From the NCBI GenBank assembly GCA_022793195.1, contig JAAWCJ010000045.1:1-48350 (forward strand): 48,350 nucleotides of DNA, given 5' to 3'. Made by a program: the position numbers and the translations under genes. Under the pieces are notes generated by a model. It was not told where the DNA came from and made no database searches. It saw nothing but the letters and a program-made list of their open reading frames with translations. Origin of the DNA: Lachnospiraceae bacterium (GTDB lineage Bacteria > Bacillota > Clostridia > Lachnospirales > Lachnospiraceae). Below are positions 1-6,709 of the stretch, piece by piece (the stretch's first letter is position 1; every line of letters begins with the position of its first letter).

Positions 1-85
1 TGTCGTCACCGTCTAACCATTTGATGATGTAGTGGCAAGCCACACCAGCCATAACGGCGATTAAAAAGGATGCAAATAACTCCAT
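1..85 (-). CDS. Small hydrophobic peptide, 3' end cut by window edge
   Basis: An ATG at 85-83 follows a very strong ribosome site (GGAGGAGGTG). The visible 28 residues begin MELFASFLIAVMAGVACHY and continue IIKWLDGDD, so one membrane helix is followed by a short charged tail running off the window. Short one-helix peptides of this style are common as unannotated genes in Lachnospiraceae, and some resemble type I toxin peptides. The promoter is a clear extended -10 (TGCTATAAT, 139-131 on this strand) with no good -35. The short leader can pair TGTTGC with GCAACA just ahead of the ribosome site. The function is not known; toxin is only an inference from size, hydrophobicity and isolation. Confidence 0.6.
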   Translation of the reverse strand, partial: MELFASFLIAVMAGVACHYIIKWLDGDD

Positions 86-337
86 GTGAACACCTCCTCC
101 CTGTTGCGGGTATCGGTGAGCAACACATAGATTATAGCATGTATCCGATGTTTTGTACCGCTTTCCCAAAGCTTTTTTCTTGGGATTGTGGCTATCACAA
201 TCCGGTGCGCGCTATTTCTGTGGATACTGATCTCTTGGTAATCTTCTTGTATAGTCAATATCTATTTTTACATCCCCCAAAAATGTTTTTATCTTTTTCG
301 TTCATTTTTTCGCATATACAATTTTAAGTTCTATCCT

Positions 338-397
338 TACCGTCGATTGACAAGGACACACACGCTCCAGTCTGTATGCTTTTGTCAATCGACGGTA
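338..397. repeat. Perfect 16-bp inverted repeat with 28-nt loop
   Basis: TACCGTCGATTGACAA at 338-353 is exactly reverse-complementary to TTGTCAATCGACGGTA at 382-397. Neither strand carries a T-run after the stem, so it is not a standard terminator. The right arm ends about 50 bp upstream of the -35 of the DUF1836 gene. It may be an operator pair, an RNA hairpin or a mobile-element scar. Confidence 0.85.
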
Positions 398-448
398 TCT
401 GGTTTTGTACTTCTGCTGCAAAACACAAAATATCTGGATATTTATGTC

Positions 449-477
449 TTGCCATATAGTTTTAGATACTATATAAT
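449..477 (+). promoter_or_regulatory. Sigma-A promoter of the DUF1836 gene
   Basis: TTGCCA (449-454), a 17-bp spacer and TATAAT (472-477). The predicted start near 484 leaves a leader of only about 13 nt, so the GAGGTG ribosome site (486-491) would sit at the very 5' end of the message. Confidence 0.8.
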
Positions 478-496
478 ATAAAAAAGAGGTGAACAT

Positions 497-1108
497 ATGA
501 AAAACAACGAAGAATTAGTAAAGGATCTGTTGTTGCGGTTGCGGAAACTGAACTACATCCACAGCCGGGACATACCGGATATCGAATTATATATGGATCA
601 GGTGACGACTTTTATGGAGCAGCATCTTTCTCCTGGCAAACGTCATGATGAAGACAAGATCCTTACAAAAACCATGATCAATAATTACGCAAAAAACAAT
701 CTGCTTCCCCCGCCGGTAAAGAAAAAATATTCCAGGGATCATTTGATTTTGCTGGCTTTTATCTATTATTTTAAAGGCTTTTTATCCATTGGGGATATCC
801 AGGTTTTACTTTCACCTCTGTCGGAAAAATACTTTACAGAGGAGCATCACGAGCTGGACAAGATTTATAACGAGATCGTAAAAATAGAAAAATTGCAGCT
901 GGTTGACCTTTTGAAAGAAGTGGAAGCCCGAGCGGAGCTTGCCGGACGATCCTTTAAAAACGCCCCTGAAGAAGAACAGGATTATCTTCAGCTTTTTTCT
1001 TTCGTCTGTATGCTTAGTTTTGATGTCTATTTAAAAAAGCAGATGATCGAACAGATCATCGACGAGATGCGGGATGCCGCAAAAGAAGGGACGCCTGACA
1101 AAAAATAA
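497..1108 (+). CDS. DUF1836 domain protein, probable DNA-binding regulator
   Basis: This 203-residue protein starts at an ATG with GAGGTG six bases upstream. The core signature (residues about 57-85) reads LTKTMINNYAKNN, then LLPPPVKKKYSRDHL, typical of DUF1836 and resembling a helix-turn-helix with a wing. The rest is predicted helical and charged, with no membrane segment or signal peptide. DUF1836 proteins are widespread in Firmicutes and are thought to be regulators, but no substrate or regulon can be read from the sequence. The gene stands alone, with its own consensus promoter and an upstream 16-bp inverted repeat that could be its operator. It converges on the yerC-like gene across a long palindrome. 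Confidence 0.85.
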   Translation: MKNNEELVKDLLLRLRKLNYIHSRDIPDIELYMDQVTTFMEQHLSPGKRHDEDKILTKTMINNYAKNNLLPPPVKKKYSRDHLILLAFIYYFKGFLSIGDIQVLLSPLSEKYFTEEHHELDKIYNEIVKIEKLQLVDLLKEVEARAELAGRSFKNAPEEEQDYLQLFSFVCMLSFDVYLKKQMIEQIIDEMRDAAKEGTPDKK

Positions 1109-1116
1109 GAAATGAC

Positions 1117-1323
1117 GGAGTAAAAATACCTGCCCGACGCCCGCTTGCCTCTGTGCCTGACCACGTTGATTTTTTGGTTTTGCTGCGCCGCCTATTGCCG
1201 CCAGCCGCCGCTTCCATAGAAGCTGGTCAGCGGGACTGGCGCCGCTAGGCTCACAAAACCTTCAAAATCTGCCTACCGGTCAAGCCCAGAGGCAAGCGGG
1301 CGCCGGGCAGGTATTTTGTCTCC
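1117..1323. repeat. Long structured palindromic element, copy A
   Basis: Arms 1117-1162 and 1278-1323 (46 nt each) pair almost perfectly; the heart of the arm is CCCGCTTGCCTCTG against CAGAGGCAAGCGGG. Inside, GATTTTTTGGTTTTG (1168-1182) pairs with CAAAACCTTCAAAATC, then come a CCAG/CTGG helix and a CCGCT/AGCGG helix around a CTTC-CATA-GAAG tip. A related element with different arms lies at 37832-38005. Copy A fills the space between convergent genes. No T-run follows on either strand, so it is more elaborate than an ordinary terminator. It could be a non-coding RNA, a palindromic mobile element or a bidirectional processing/termination signal. Confidence 0.85.
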
Positions 1324-1331
1324 GCCACTTT

Positions 1332-1628
1332 TTATTTTTCGTCTTCGTCCAATCTGGCAAACACCATATCGTACCCGTCGTTTCCATAATTCAGGGAACG
1401 GTTCACCCGGCTGATGGTGGCAGTTGACGCACCTGTCTTTTCTGCAATTTCCAGATACGTCTTTCCTGCCCTCAGCATTTTAGCCACCTCATAGCGCTGG
1501 GACAGGGACAAAAGCTCATTCACCGTACAAACATCCTCGAAAAATATATAACATTCATTGATATCTTTTAATGTAAGGACGGCCTGGAACAAATGATCGA
1601 CGGCCTCTGTTTTCAACTTTTTATTCAT
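1332..1628 (-). CDS. YerC/YecD family TrpR-like regulator
   Basis: A 98-residue protein of the Trp-repressor-like YerC/YecD family. The HTH part (about residues 36-75) includes LLSLSQRYEVAKMLRAGKTY, LEIAEKTGASTATISRVNRS and the family-typical ending LNYGNDGYD. Length and order match the family. These proteins bind DNA, but their ligand and targets are poorly known; this is not the tryptophan repressor itself. The start has a strong GGAGGAG site. The upstream region carries a plausible promoter (TTGGGA, 16 bp, TAAAAT) and the 15-mer TTTAGCACTTTAAAG at 1687-1701, which recurs at the promoter at 46702-46716. The gene converges on the DUF1836 gene. Confidence 0.9.
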   Translation of the reverse strand: MNKKLKTEAVDHLFQAVLTLKDINECYIFFEDVCTVNELLSLSQRYEVAKMLRAGKTYLEIAEKTGASTATISRVNRSLNYGNDGYDMVFARLDEDEK

Positions 1629-1733
1629 CGCAACTCTCCTCCGATGGTTTTTGACGCTGTAAATAGACCCTCATACATTTTAACATTTTAGCACTTTAAA
1701 GTCCAGTCCCAATTCCTTTCTTTTTTCTGCCTG

Positions 1734-2447
1734 TTACTTTTTCAGATATCTTTCCAACCTTTTCACATCTGTATTGACAACCAATTCTTCCGGAAATCCT
1801 GTCTGACTTAGCAGTTTCTCAGCCTCCTCAAACTGTCCCACGTATGAAGGGAAATGTGAATCTGTATTGACTATGATTTCCTGTCCATACCGTTCGCAGA
1901 GCTTTAAAATTTCCGTCAAATTGGGGAGCGTCTCTGTCCGGCCGCCGCCGGCTACCAGGGAACTGTTATTGAGTTCAATGAGAACCCCCTGTTCCTTCGC
2001 CCCTTTTACCATGGCCTCATAATCAATGGGATAGCGCCCGTCATCCGGGTGCCCGATAACCTGGATATAGGGGTTCTCCATCACCTTAAGAAGAGCCCTG
2101 GTATTTTCCACCTTTGTACCGGGCGCCAGGCAGACCGTATGGAGGCTGGCAATACAAAGCTCCATCCGTTTTAAAAGCGCTTCTTCCAGATCAACAGTCC
2201 CATGGTAATCAATGATATTTAATTCCACCCCCATTAAAATCTTCACACCAAACATTTCTCTGTCGATAACCTTAAAATTCCTGAAATACATCTCAGACGT
2301 ACCTCCGGGAAGCTTCGGCGCATGATCCGTAATGGCCAAAAGCTCAAGCCCCGCACAGGAAGCGGCTTTTGCCATTTCTGTTACTGTCCCGTATGCGTGT
2401 CCGCTGGCAATCGTATGGGTATGGGTATCCAAAACAAATCTCTTCAT
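1734..2447 (-). CDS. PHP-domain phosphoesterase (YcdX-like)
   Basis: A 237-residue PHP-family metal-dependent phosphatase. The metal-binding motifs appear in order: DTHTHT near the N-terminus, ITDHAP, GVELNIID, SLHTV, GHPDDGRYP and NTDSHF near the C-terminus. This set matches the YcdX-type trinuclear zinc enzymes, but the true substrate is unknown. I chose the ATG at 2447 because GGGAGGAACACGG precedes it; a GTG-like extension five codons longer lacks such a site. It lies 16 nt downstream of a Cof-type HAD phosphatase, so two unrelated phosphatases are likely co-transcribed. A cytoplasmic role is inferred from the absence of signal or membrane segments. Confidence 0.88.
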   Translation of the reverse strand: MKRFVLDTHTHTIASGHAYGTVTEMAKAASCAGLELLAITDHAPKLPGGTSEMYFRNFKVIDREMFGVKILMGVELNIIDYHGTVDLEEALLKRMELCIASLHTVCLAPGTKVENTRALLKVMENPYIQVIGHPDDGRYPIDYEAMVKGAKEQGVLIELNNSSLVAGGGRTETLPNLTEILKLCERYGQEIIVNTDSHFPSYVGQFEEAEKLLSQTGFPEELVVNTDVKRLERYLKK

Positions 2448-2463
2448 CCGTGTTCCTCCCATT

Positions 2464-3279
2464 TTAATTATCTTGAAGCATAAATTTTTCTATAACTGCC
2501 GCCACTCCGTCTTCCTCATTGGAGCAGGTAATATAATCTGCCTTTTCTTTGATTGCCGGACATCCGTTTTCCATGGCCACCCCAAACCCGGCCGCCTCAT
2601 TCATGGGAATATCATTGTCATAATCTCCGCAGGAGACGGTTTCCTCTCTGGGAATTCCCAAATATTCCAAAGTTTTAAGAAGCCCGCTTCCTTTATCGAT
2701 GCCGGCAGGAAGGATTTCCAGATGATAAGCTTCCGAACGGAACACAGAAAAATCCGGCCCCAGTGCTTTTCGCACAACAGGCTCCATGTAGAGAATCTTC
2801 TCCTCAGAACCCACCATCATCATCTTCACCACAGGAAACGTCAGATACGAAACTAAATCAGGAATCTCCTTCACCTTCATCCTGGTATTTCGCGCCTCTC
2901 CCTGCACATAAATATCGCTGCCGCTCTCACTGATGACATATTCATTTTCATAGGTAAGGATTGCCGTCTGGTAACGGCGGGAAAGCCCGACAATTTCAGC
3001 AATGCGTTCCGGCGGTATCTGAACTGAAAATTTCACCTTCCCATCTTTGCAATCCAGCAATTCCCCTCCGTTGTAAGCCAGGATATAGCCACCGGAATCG
3101 GAAAGCCCCAGCTCATCTGCCACGTACCATACGCCGTAACTGGGGCGCCCGGAGGACAATACTACAATCCCGCCTCTTTCCACAAAAGCCTTCACTGCTT
3201 TTTTTGTCCTGTCTGTCACCCTTTTTTCCTCTGTCACCAGAGTGCCGTCCAAATCTGTTGCCAGCAATTTATATTTCAT
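2464..3279 (-). CDS. Cof-type HAD-IIB phosphatase
   Basis: A 271-residue HAD superfamily phosphatase. Motif I (LLATDLDGTLV) is at the N-terminus, motif II is LSSGRP, and the C-terminal motif IV is CGDYDNDIPM with a Lys upstream (GIDKGSG). This arrangement with a central C2 cap is the Cof/YidA class that hydrolyses sugar phosphates and similar cytosolic phosphoesters; the substrate cannot be read. I chose the ATG at 3279 (MKYKLLATD), which follows GGGAGAAATT. The gene heads a short operon with the PHP phosphatase. Its upstream region contains a terminator hairpin and a 12-bp tandem repeat. Confidence 0.9.
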   Translation of the reverse strand: MKYKLLATDLDGTLVTEEKRVTDRTKKAVKAFVERGGIVVLSSGRPSYGVWYVADELGLSDSGGYILAYNGGELLDCKDGKVKFSVQIPPERIAEIVGLSRRYQTAILTYENEYVISESGSDIYVQGEARNTRMKVKEIPDLVSYLTFPVVKMMMVGSEEKILYMEPVVRKALGPDFSVFRSEAYHLEILPAGIDKGSGLLKTLEYLGIPREETVSCGDYDNDIPMNEAAGFGVAMENGCPAIKEKADYITCSNEEDGVAAVIEKFMLQDN

Positions 3280-3371
3280 AATTTCTCCCATCAAACTGTA
3301 AAAAAGATTGCGCTTCCCCGGAGGGCTTTTTTATCATATAAGAAATCTGAAAGTCTTTCCTATATGACAAA

Positions 3372-3410
3372 AAAGCAGGGCTGCTTCTCCAAAACCGCCC
3401 TGCCTTTTTG
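3372..3410 (-). terminator. Rho-independent terminator hairpin
   Basis: On the minus strand GGCAGGGC pairs with GCCCTGC across about 20 nt, followed by TTTTTTG. The same stem followed by CTTTTTG can also act on the plus strand. It probably ends read-through from the mutY operon. Confidence 0.7.
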
Positions 3411-3460
3411 TGTTTTTCGTCTCGTCGTTTCATCTGAGTCTCTTCGGTACGCTAAATCCT

Positions 3461-3575
3461 GATGTCTTCACAGGTGTCTGCAGCCGATGTCCACTTGATG
3501 TCCCCATAGGTGTCCGCTTCTGATGTCTGCTGAGGTATTCCTTCTGATGTCTCCATGATGTCCGCTAAGATGTCC
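3461..3575. repeat. Degenerate 12-bp tandem repeat with GATGTC core
   Basis: GATGTC or GGTGTC begins at 3461, 3473, 3486, 3497, 3509, 3522, 3546, 3557 and 3569. Spacing is 11-13 bp, and one weak unit lies near 3534. The bases between cores vary. The period is close to one helical turn, as in arrays of regulator or replication-initiator sites, but no such role is shown. Confidence 0.75.
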
Positions 3576-3676
3576 ATGTTCAGAATATATCATGGCATTT
3601 TTCATAAATCAAGTTATTTTTTTCCGTATTCCTCTATTTTGTCACATTCACAAAAAGCCGGCGGCCTCCTCTTTTT

Positions 3677-4816
3677 TCATCTGTGCAATTTGCCTCTCTC
3701 TTCTCCAAAGAGATATCTCGCATATATCTGAAAAGCGCCCGGAAGCGCATACGCATCCTGCGCCTCTTCTCTATCTGCAAAAAAACCAACTGTTGTGCCT
3801 GCCCCCTCCTTCAGGCGGATATAATACCCTTTCATCCGCCATTCCACATGGGAAAAAATATGCTTTGCCTCAGGAAGTTTCTCTAGAAGTTCCACATCCT
3901 CCCCCTGCACTCCCAGCCAGCCAAGGATTTCCTCCTCATTCAGATACCCTTTCGCCCCAGGCAGTTCATAAAGCCCGGCTAAGAGACCTTTCTCCGGCCT
4001 TTTGCCAAGCAGCACCTGGCCTCCCCTGACAACTGCAAAAATCGTTCTCTCCTCAATAACCCGTGCTTTTTTTTGCGCCTTTACCGGAATCAGGCCAGTT
4101 TTCCCTTCTCTCTTTGCCAGGCAAAGTTTTTCCAAAGGACACTCATTGCAATGGGGGGCGCCGTTTGGCACACATACCAGCGCTCCTATTTCCATCAGTG
4201 CCTGAGTATAGTCCCCCGCCGCGTCCCGCGGCATCACCGACCGTACCAAGTCTTCTGTCCTTTTCTTTACAGACTGCTTCGAAATATCGTCCGTATCGGC
4301 AAGAAGTCTTGAGATCACCCGCAGTACATTTCCGTCCACTGCCGGCTCAGGAATCCCGTAGGCAATCGAAGAGATGGCCCCTGCCGTGTAAGGGCCGATT
4401 CCCGGCAGCGCAAGAATTTCTTCATAAGAAGCAGGGAATTCCCCTCCATGGCGGGCAACGATTTCCTCCGCCGCTTTTTTCAGATTCCTGGCTCTGTTAT
4501 AATAGCCAAGCCCTTCCCACAGTTTTAAAAGCCTCTCCTCAGGCACCTTGGCCAGCGCATCAATATCAGGAAGCGCTTCCAGAAAACGCCTGTAATATTC
4601 TCTGACAGCCTCCACCCTGGTCTGCTGAAGCATAATTTCCGAAATCCACACATGGTAAGGCGTAGGCTCTTCCCTCCATGGCAGGCTCCTGGCATTTTCC
4701 CTGTACCAGGAAAGAAGCGGCCCTGTGGCCGCCCTCATACGCTCTTTAGCAGGAAGAAGCGCTCTCTCCTGTTCCAAAGCTCCCAAAATCCCATAAACTC
4801 CATCGCCCATATTCAC
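3677..4816 (-). CDS. mutY: A/G-specific adenine glycosylase
   Basis: A 379-residue MutY. It removes adenine mispaired with 8-oxoguanine in DNA repair. The N-terminal catalytic part has WISEIMLQQTRVEAV (catalytic Glu), then the helix-hairpin-helix LPGIGPYTAGAISSIAYG and the catalytic Asp in AVDGNVLRVISRL. The four cysteines of the iron-sulfur cluster lie around CVPNGAPHCNECPLEKLC. The C-terminal third is the NUDIX-like 8-oxoG reader (QVLLGKRPEKGLLAGLYELPG). Length is normal. The listed GTG start overlaps the upstream stop by 4 nt; an ATG six bases later is equally possible. It is the last gene of a run with a YbaK-type deacylase. Confidence 0.95.
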   Translation of the reverse strand: MNMGDGVYGILGALEQERALLPAKERMRAATGPLLSWYRENARSLPWREEPTPYHVWISEIMLQQTRVEAVREYYRRFLEALPDIDALAKVPEERLLKLWEGLGYYNRARNLKKAAEEIVARHGGEFPASYEEILALPGIGPYTAGAISSIAYGIPEPAVDGNVLRVISRLLADTDDISKQSVKKRTEDLVRSVMPRDAAGDYTQALMEIGALVCVPNGAPHCNECPLEKLCLAKREGKTGLIPVKAQKKARVIEERTIFAVVRGGQVLLGKRPEKGLLAGLYELPGAKGYLNEEEILGWLGVQGEDVELLEKLPEAKHIFSHVEWRMKGYYIRLKEGAGTTVGFFADREEAQDAYALPGAFQIYARYLFGEERGKLHR

Positions 4817-5364
4817 AGTTCCACCACCTGATAATCATGGCCTGTATAAGGCAGAAACTTTTCCAGAATATCTTTTGTGGCCATTTTCAGGCTGGAAGTA
4901 TTGATACAGGGATGGCAGCCGATCTCCGGCTCATCCAGAATCTCCTTATCAATCAGCAGCCGTACTCTGTTTCCATGGTCATTCATAAGGCCAAGGACAC
5001 TGACCGACCCTGGCGTAATATCCAAAAATTCCTCCATATACTCCGGCGGCCCAAAGGAAAGCCTTGCAGAACCAATCTGCTTTGACAGTACTGCTGTCCT
5101 GAATTTCTTGGTTCCCGGCATGAGGAGCAAATAAAAATCCGTCTTTTGGGCATTACATAAAAACAGGTTTTTGCAGATCTCAATGTGCAGAAGCTCATCC
5201 ACCTGGTGACATGCCTCAATGGAGGGCGTCACGCCATGGTCCAGGCGCACATAAGGGATCTCCAGTTTATCCAACAGGTCATAAACCCGCATTTCTTTGG
5301 GCAGGCGCCCCTCCGGTGAAGGGCGCCCTTTATGAAGTTCCTGGTCAATCCAAATTTTATCCAT
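4813..5364 (-). CDS. YbaK/ProX-type aminoacyl-tRNA deacylase
   Basis: A 183-residue protein of the YbaK/EbsC fold, closest in style to prolyl-tRNA synthetase-associated (ProX/PrdX) editing proteins that hydrolyse mischarged Ala-tRNA(Pro). It has the expected single domain with CKNLFLCNAQKTDFYLLLM, then a conserved Lys in MPGTKKFRT, and the late GSVSVLGLMNDHGNRVRLLID and GCHPCINTSSLKM segments. It acts in the cytosol on tRNA; the precise substrate is inferred from the family. The stop overlaps the mutY start. Upstream lies a ridA gene on the same strand, about 30 nt away. Confidence 0.88.
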   Translation of the reverse strand: MDKIWIDQELHKGRPSPEGRLPKEMRVYDLLDKLEIPYVRLDHGVTPSIEACHQVDELLHIEICKNLFLCNAQKTDFYLLLMPGTKKFRTAVLSKQIGSARLSFGPPEYMEEFLDITPGSVSVLGLMNDHGNRVRLLIDKEILDEPEIGCHPCINTSSLKMATKDILEKFLPYTGHDYQVVEL

Positions 5365-5394
5365 CGTTTCCGTTCTCCTGCTTAAAGCTACCGC

Positions 5395-5769
5395 TTATTT
5401 TACTGCGATAGCTTCCACCTCAACCAGCGCATCCTTCGGCAGTCTTGCCACCTCCACACAGGCCCTGGCAGGGCACTCGGATTTGAAGTATTCCGCATAA
5501 ATAGCGTTTACTTTTGCAAAATCATTCATGTCTTTAATAAATACTGTGGTTTTTACCACATCTTCCGGCTTTACTCCGGCCGCCGCCAAAAGATTCACCA
5601 CGTTTTCCAAAGACTGTCTCGTCTGAGCTTCCACACCTTCAGGAATCTCGCCGGTGGCAGGATTCACCGGAATCTGGCCGGAAGCAAATACAAAACCATT
5701 TGCCTCGATTGCCTGGGAATAAGGTCCGATTGCCGCAGGCGCCTTGTCTGTAGAAATTACTTTTTTCAT
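5395..5769 (-). CDS. RidA family reactive imine deaminase
   Basis: A 124-residue RidA/YjgF protein. The family hydrolyses reactive 2-aminoacrylate and related imines released by PLP enzymes. Seen here are IGPYSQAI and [16 protein letters not shown] near the N-terminus, and the signature ending [24 protein letters not shown] with the key Arg in PARACVEV. Length is exactly as expected for the trimeric family. Its ATG follows a GAGGTAAT site. It lies 6 nt after the CvfB-like gene and probably shares its message. Confidence 0.93.
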   Translation of the reverse strand: MKKVISTDKAPAAIGPYSQAIEANGFVFASGQIPVNPATGEIPEGVEAQTRQSLENVVNLLAAAGVKPEDVVKTTVFIKDMNDFAKVNAIYAEYFKSECPARACVEVARLPKDALVEVEAIAVK

Positions 5770-5775
5770 GATACA

Positions 5776-6660
5776 TTACCTCCTGATTTGTTCTATACTG
5801 TCTGTATTTATTTGAACCCTGCCCTCTTTCAACAGATGCCCCACCGCCCGCTTAAAAGCATTTTTGCTGAGCCCTGTCTCCAGACGGATCAGGTCCGAAT
5901 CGGATTTATCTGTAAAAGGCAGCTTTCCCCCGTAATCCTCAATGAGGGAATAAACCGCTTCCGCATCAATATTCATTTGTTTATAAGCCTTTTTTCTGGC
6001 GCTTAAAACCAGCTTTCCGTCATCGCGGACCCTGGAAACCCTGGCCTCTACCTGTATGGCCGGCCGAAGTCCCCTGTCAAGTTCCGCAGCGGGAATCATA
6101 CCGAAATACCGGCCGTCCACAGCCACGAAACCGCCAAGTGTCCTGTTGATCTCATAGAGAACCCCTGTCACCTGATCGTCCTTTCCGTATGGAGAATCGC
6201 TTTTCAGGTACTGATCCACCTTCATGGTAGCGCAAAGTCTCCTGCTTTTGTCCAGGTAAACAGCCACAAATACCTGTTCCCCCTTCTTCACCTTCCACTT
6301 CTGCTCCCTGAACGGCAAGAAAAGATCTCTCTCCAGGCCCCAGTTTAAAAACGCGCCGATATTACCTGTCTCTGCCACCTCAAGGGTTCCAAGCTCCCCC
6401 AGGGAAAGAAGAGGCGTCTCCGTTGTGGCAATCAGCCTGTCTTCAGAATCTTTATAAAGAAATACTTCCAGCTCATCGCCCACACCTGTCCCCTCCGGCA
6501 CCTGCCGTTTAGGAAGCAAAACTCCTGTCTCCGTTTTTTTTCTCCCCTCCGCATCCAGCCGTCTCCCTGCTTCCTGCTCTGTCCGGCCTTCTCCCAGATA
6601 TACGCCGTTTTCCCGTTTTCTCAGTACCTTGAGGGTCTGTTTTTTTCCCAGTTCCAACAT
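5776..6660 (-). CDS. CvfB-like S1 RNA-binding protein
   Basis: A 294-residue protein of the CvfB/YitL family: three S1-like OB folds followed by a winged helix. The S1 parts are visible as LFLPFREQKWKVKKGEQVFV (second domain) and GVLYEINRTLGGFVAVDGRY (third domain). The C-terminal winged helix carries LPFTDKSDSDLIRLETGLSK followed by NAFKRAVGHLLKEGRVQI. In staphylococci CvfB influences virulence gene expression by binding RNA; here the role is inferred only as RNA binding in the cytosol. Length and domain order are normal. Confidence 0.88.
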   Translation of the reverse strand: MLELGKKQTLKVLRKRENGVYLGEGRTEQEAGRRLDAEGRKKTETGVLLPKRQVPEGTGVGDELEVFLYKDSEDRLIATTETPLLSLGELGTLEVAETGNIGAFLNWGLERDLFLPFREQKWKVKKGEQVFVAVYLDKSRRLCATMKVDQYLKSDSPYGKDDQVTGVLYEINRTLGGFVAVDGRYFGMIPAAELDRGLRPAIQVEARVSRVRDDGKLVLSARKKAYKQMNIDAEAVYSLIEDYGGKLPFTDKSDSDLIRLETGLSKNAFKRAVGHLLKEGRVQINTDSIEQIRR

Positions 6661-6709
6661 CGTTATCCCCTTTATTTTTCTGACCAGGTTTCTTCTTCAC
6701 TCACTGGCT

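Larger units (their letters stand above)
86..496. other. Intergenic region between the small peptide gene and the DUF1836 gene
   Basis: No gene of convincing quality lies here. The region holds the minus-strand promoter of the small peptide (131-139), an 8-bp hairpin GGATTGTG/CACAATCC at 183-203 without a T-run, the 16-bp inverted repeat at 338-397 and the plus-strand promoter at 449-477. The two weak reading frames over 61-327 have no ribosome site and look like chance. Confidence 0.6.
3280..3676. other. Intergenic region downstream of mutY
   Basis: No gene is seen. From the HAD gene outward it holds a CCCCGGAGGG-rich short stem near 3316, the terminator hairpin at 3372-3410 and the degenerate 12-bp tandem repeat at 3461-3575. 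Between the terminator and the HAD gene a minus-strand TATGAT lies near 3340 without a good -35, so the HAD promoter is only tentative. Confidence 0.55.

Noticed and set aside
183-203. Hairpin as a terminator
   Set aside because: The 8-bp stem has no T-run downstream on either strand.
61-327. Overlapping reading frames of 65 and 85 codons on opposite strands near the left edge
   Set aside because: Neither has a ribosome site or recognisable sequence, and they cover the promoter of the small peptide and its leader.
1117-1323. Palindrome taken as a simple bidirectional terminator for convergent genes
   Set aside because: It is too long, lacks T-runs beside the stem on either strand, and shares a conserved folded core with a distant copy.
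3677-4605. Several plus-strand open frames opposite mutY
   Set aside because: mutY is a full-length recognised gene on the other strand; the antisense frames are low-complexity and lack ribosome sites.
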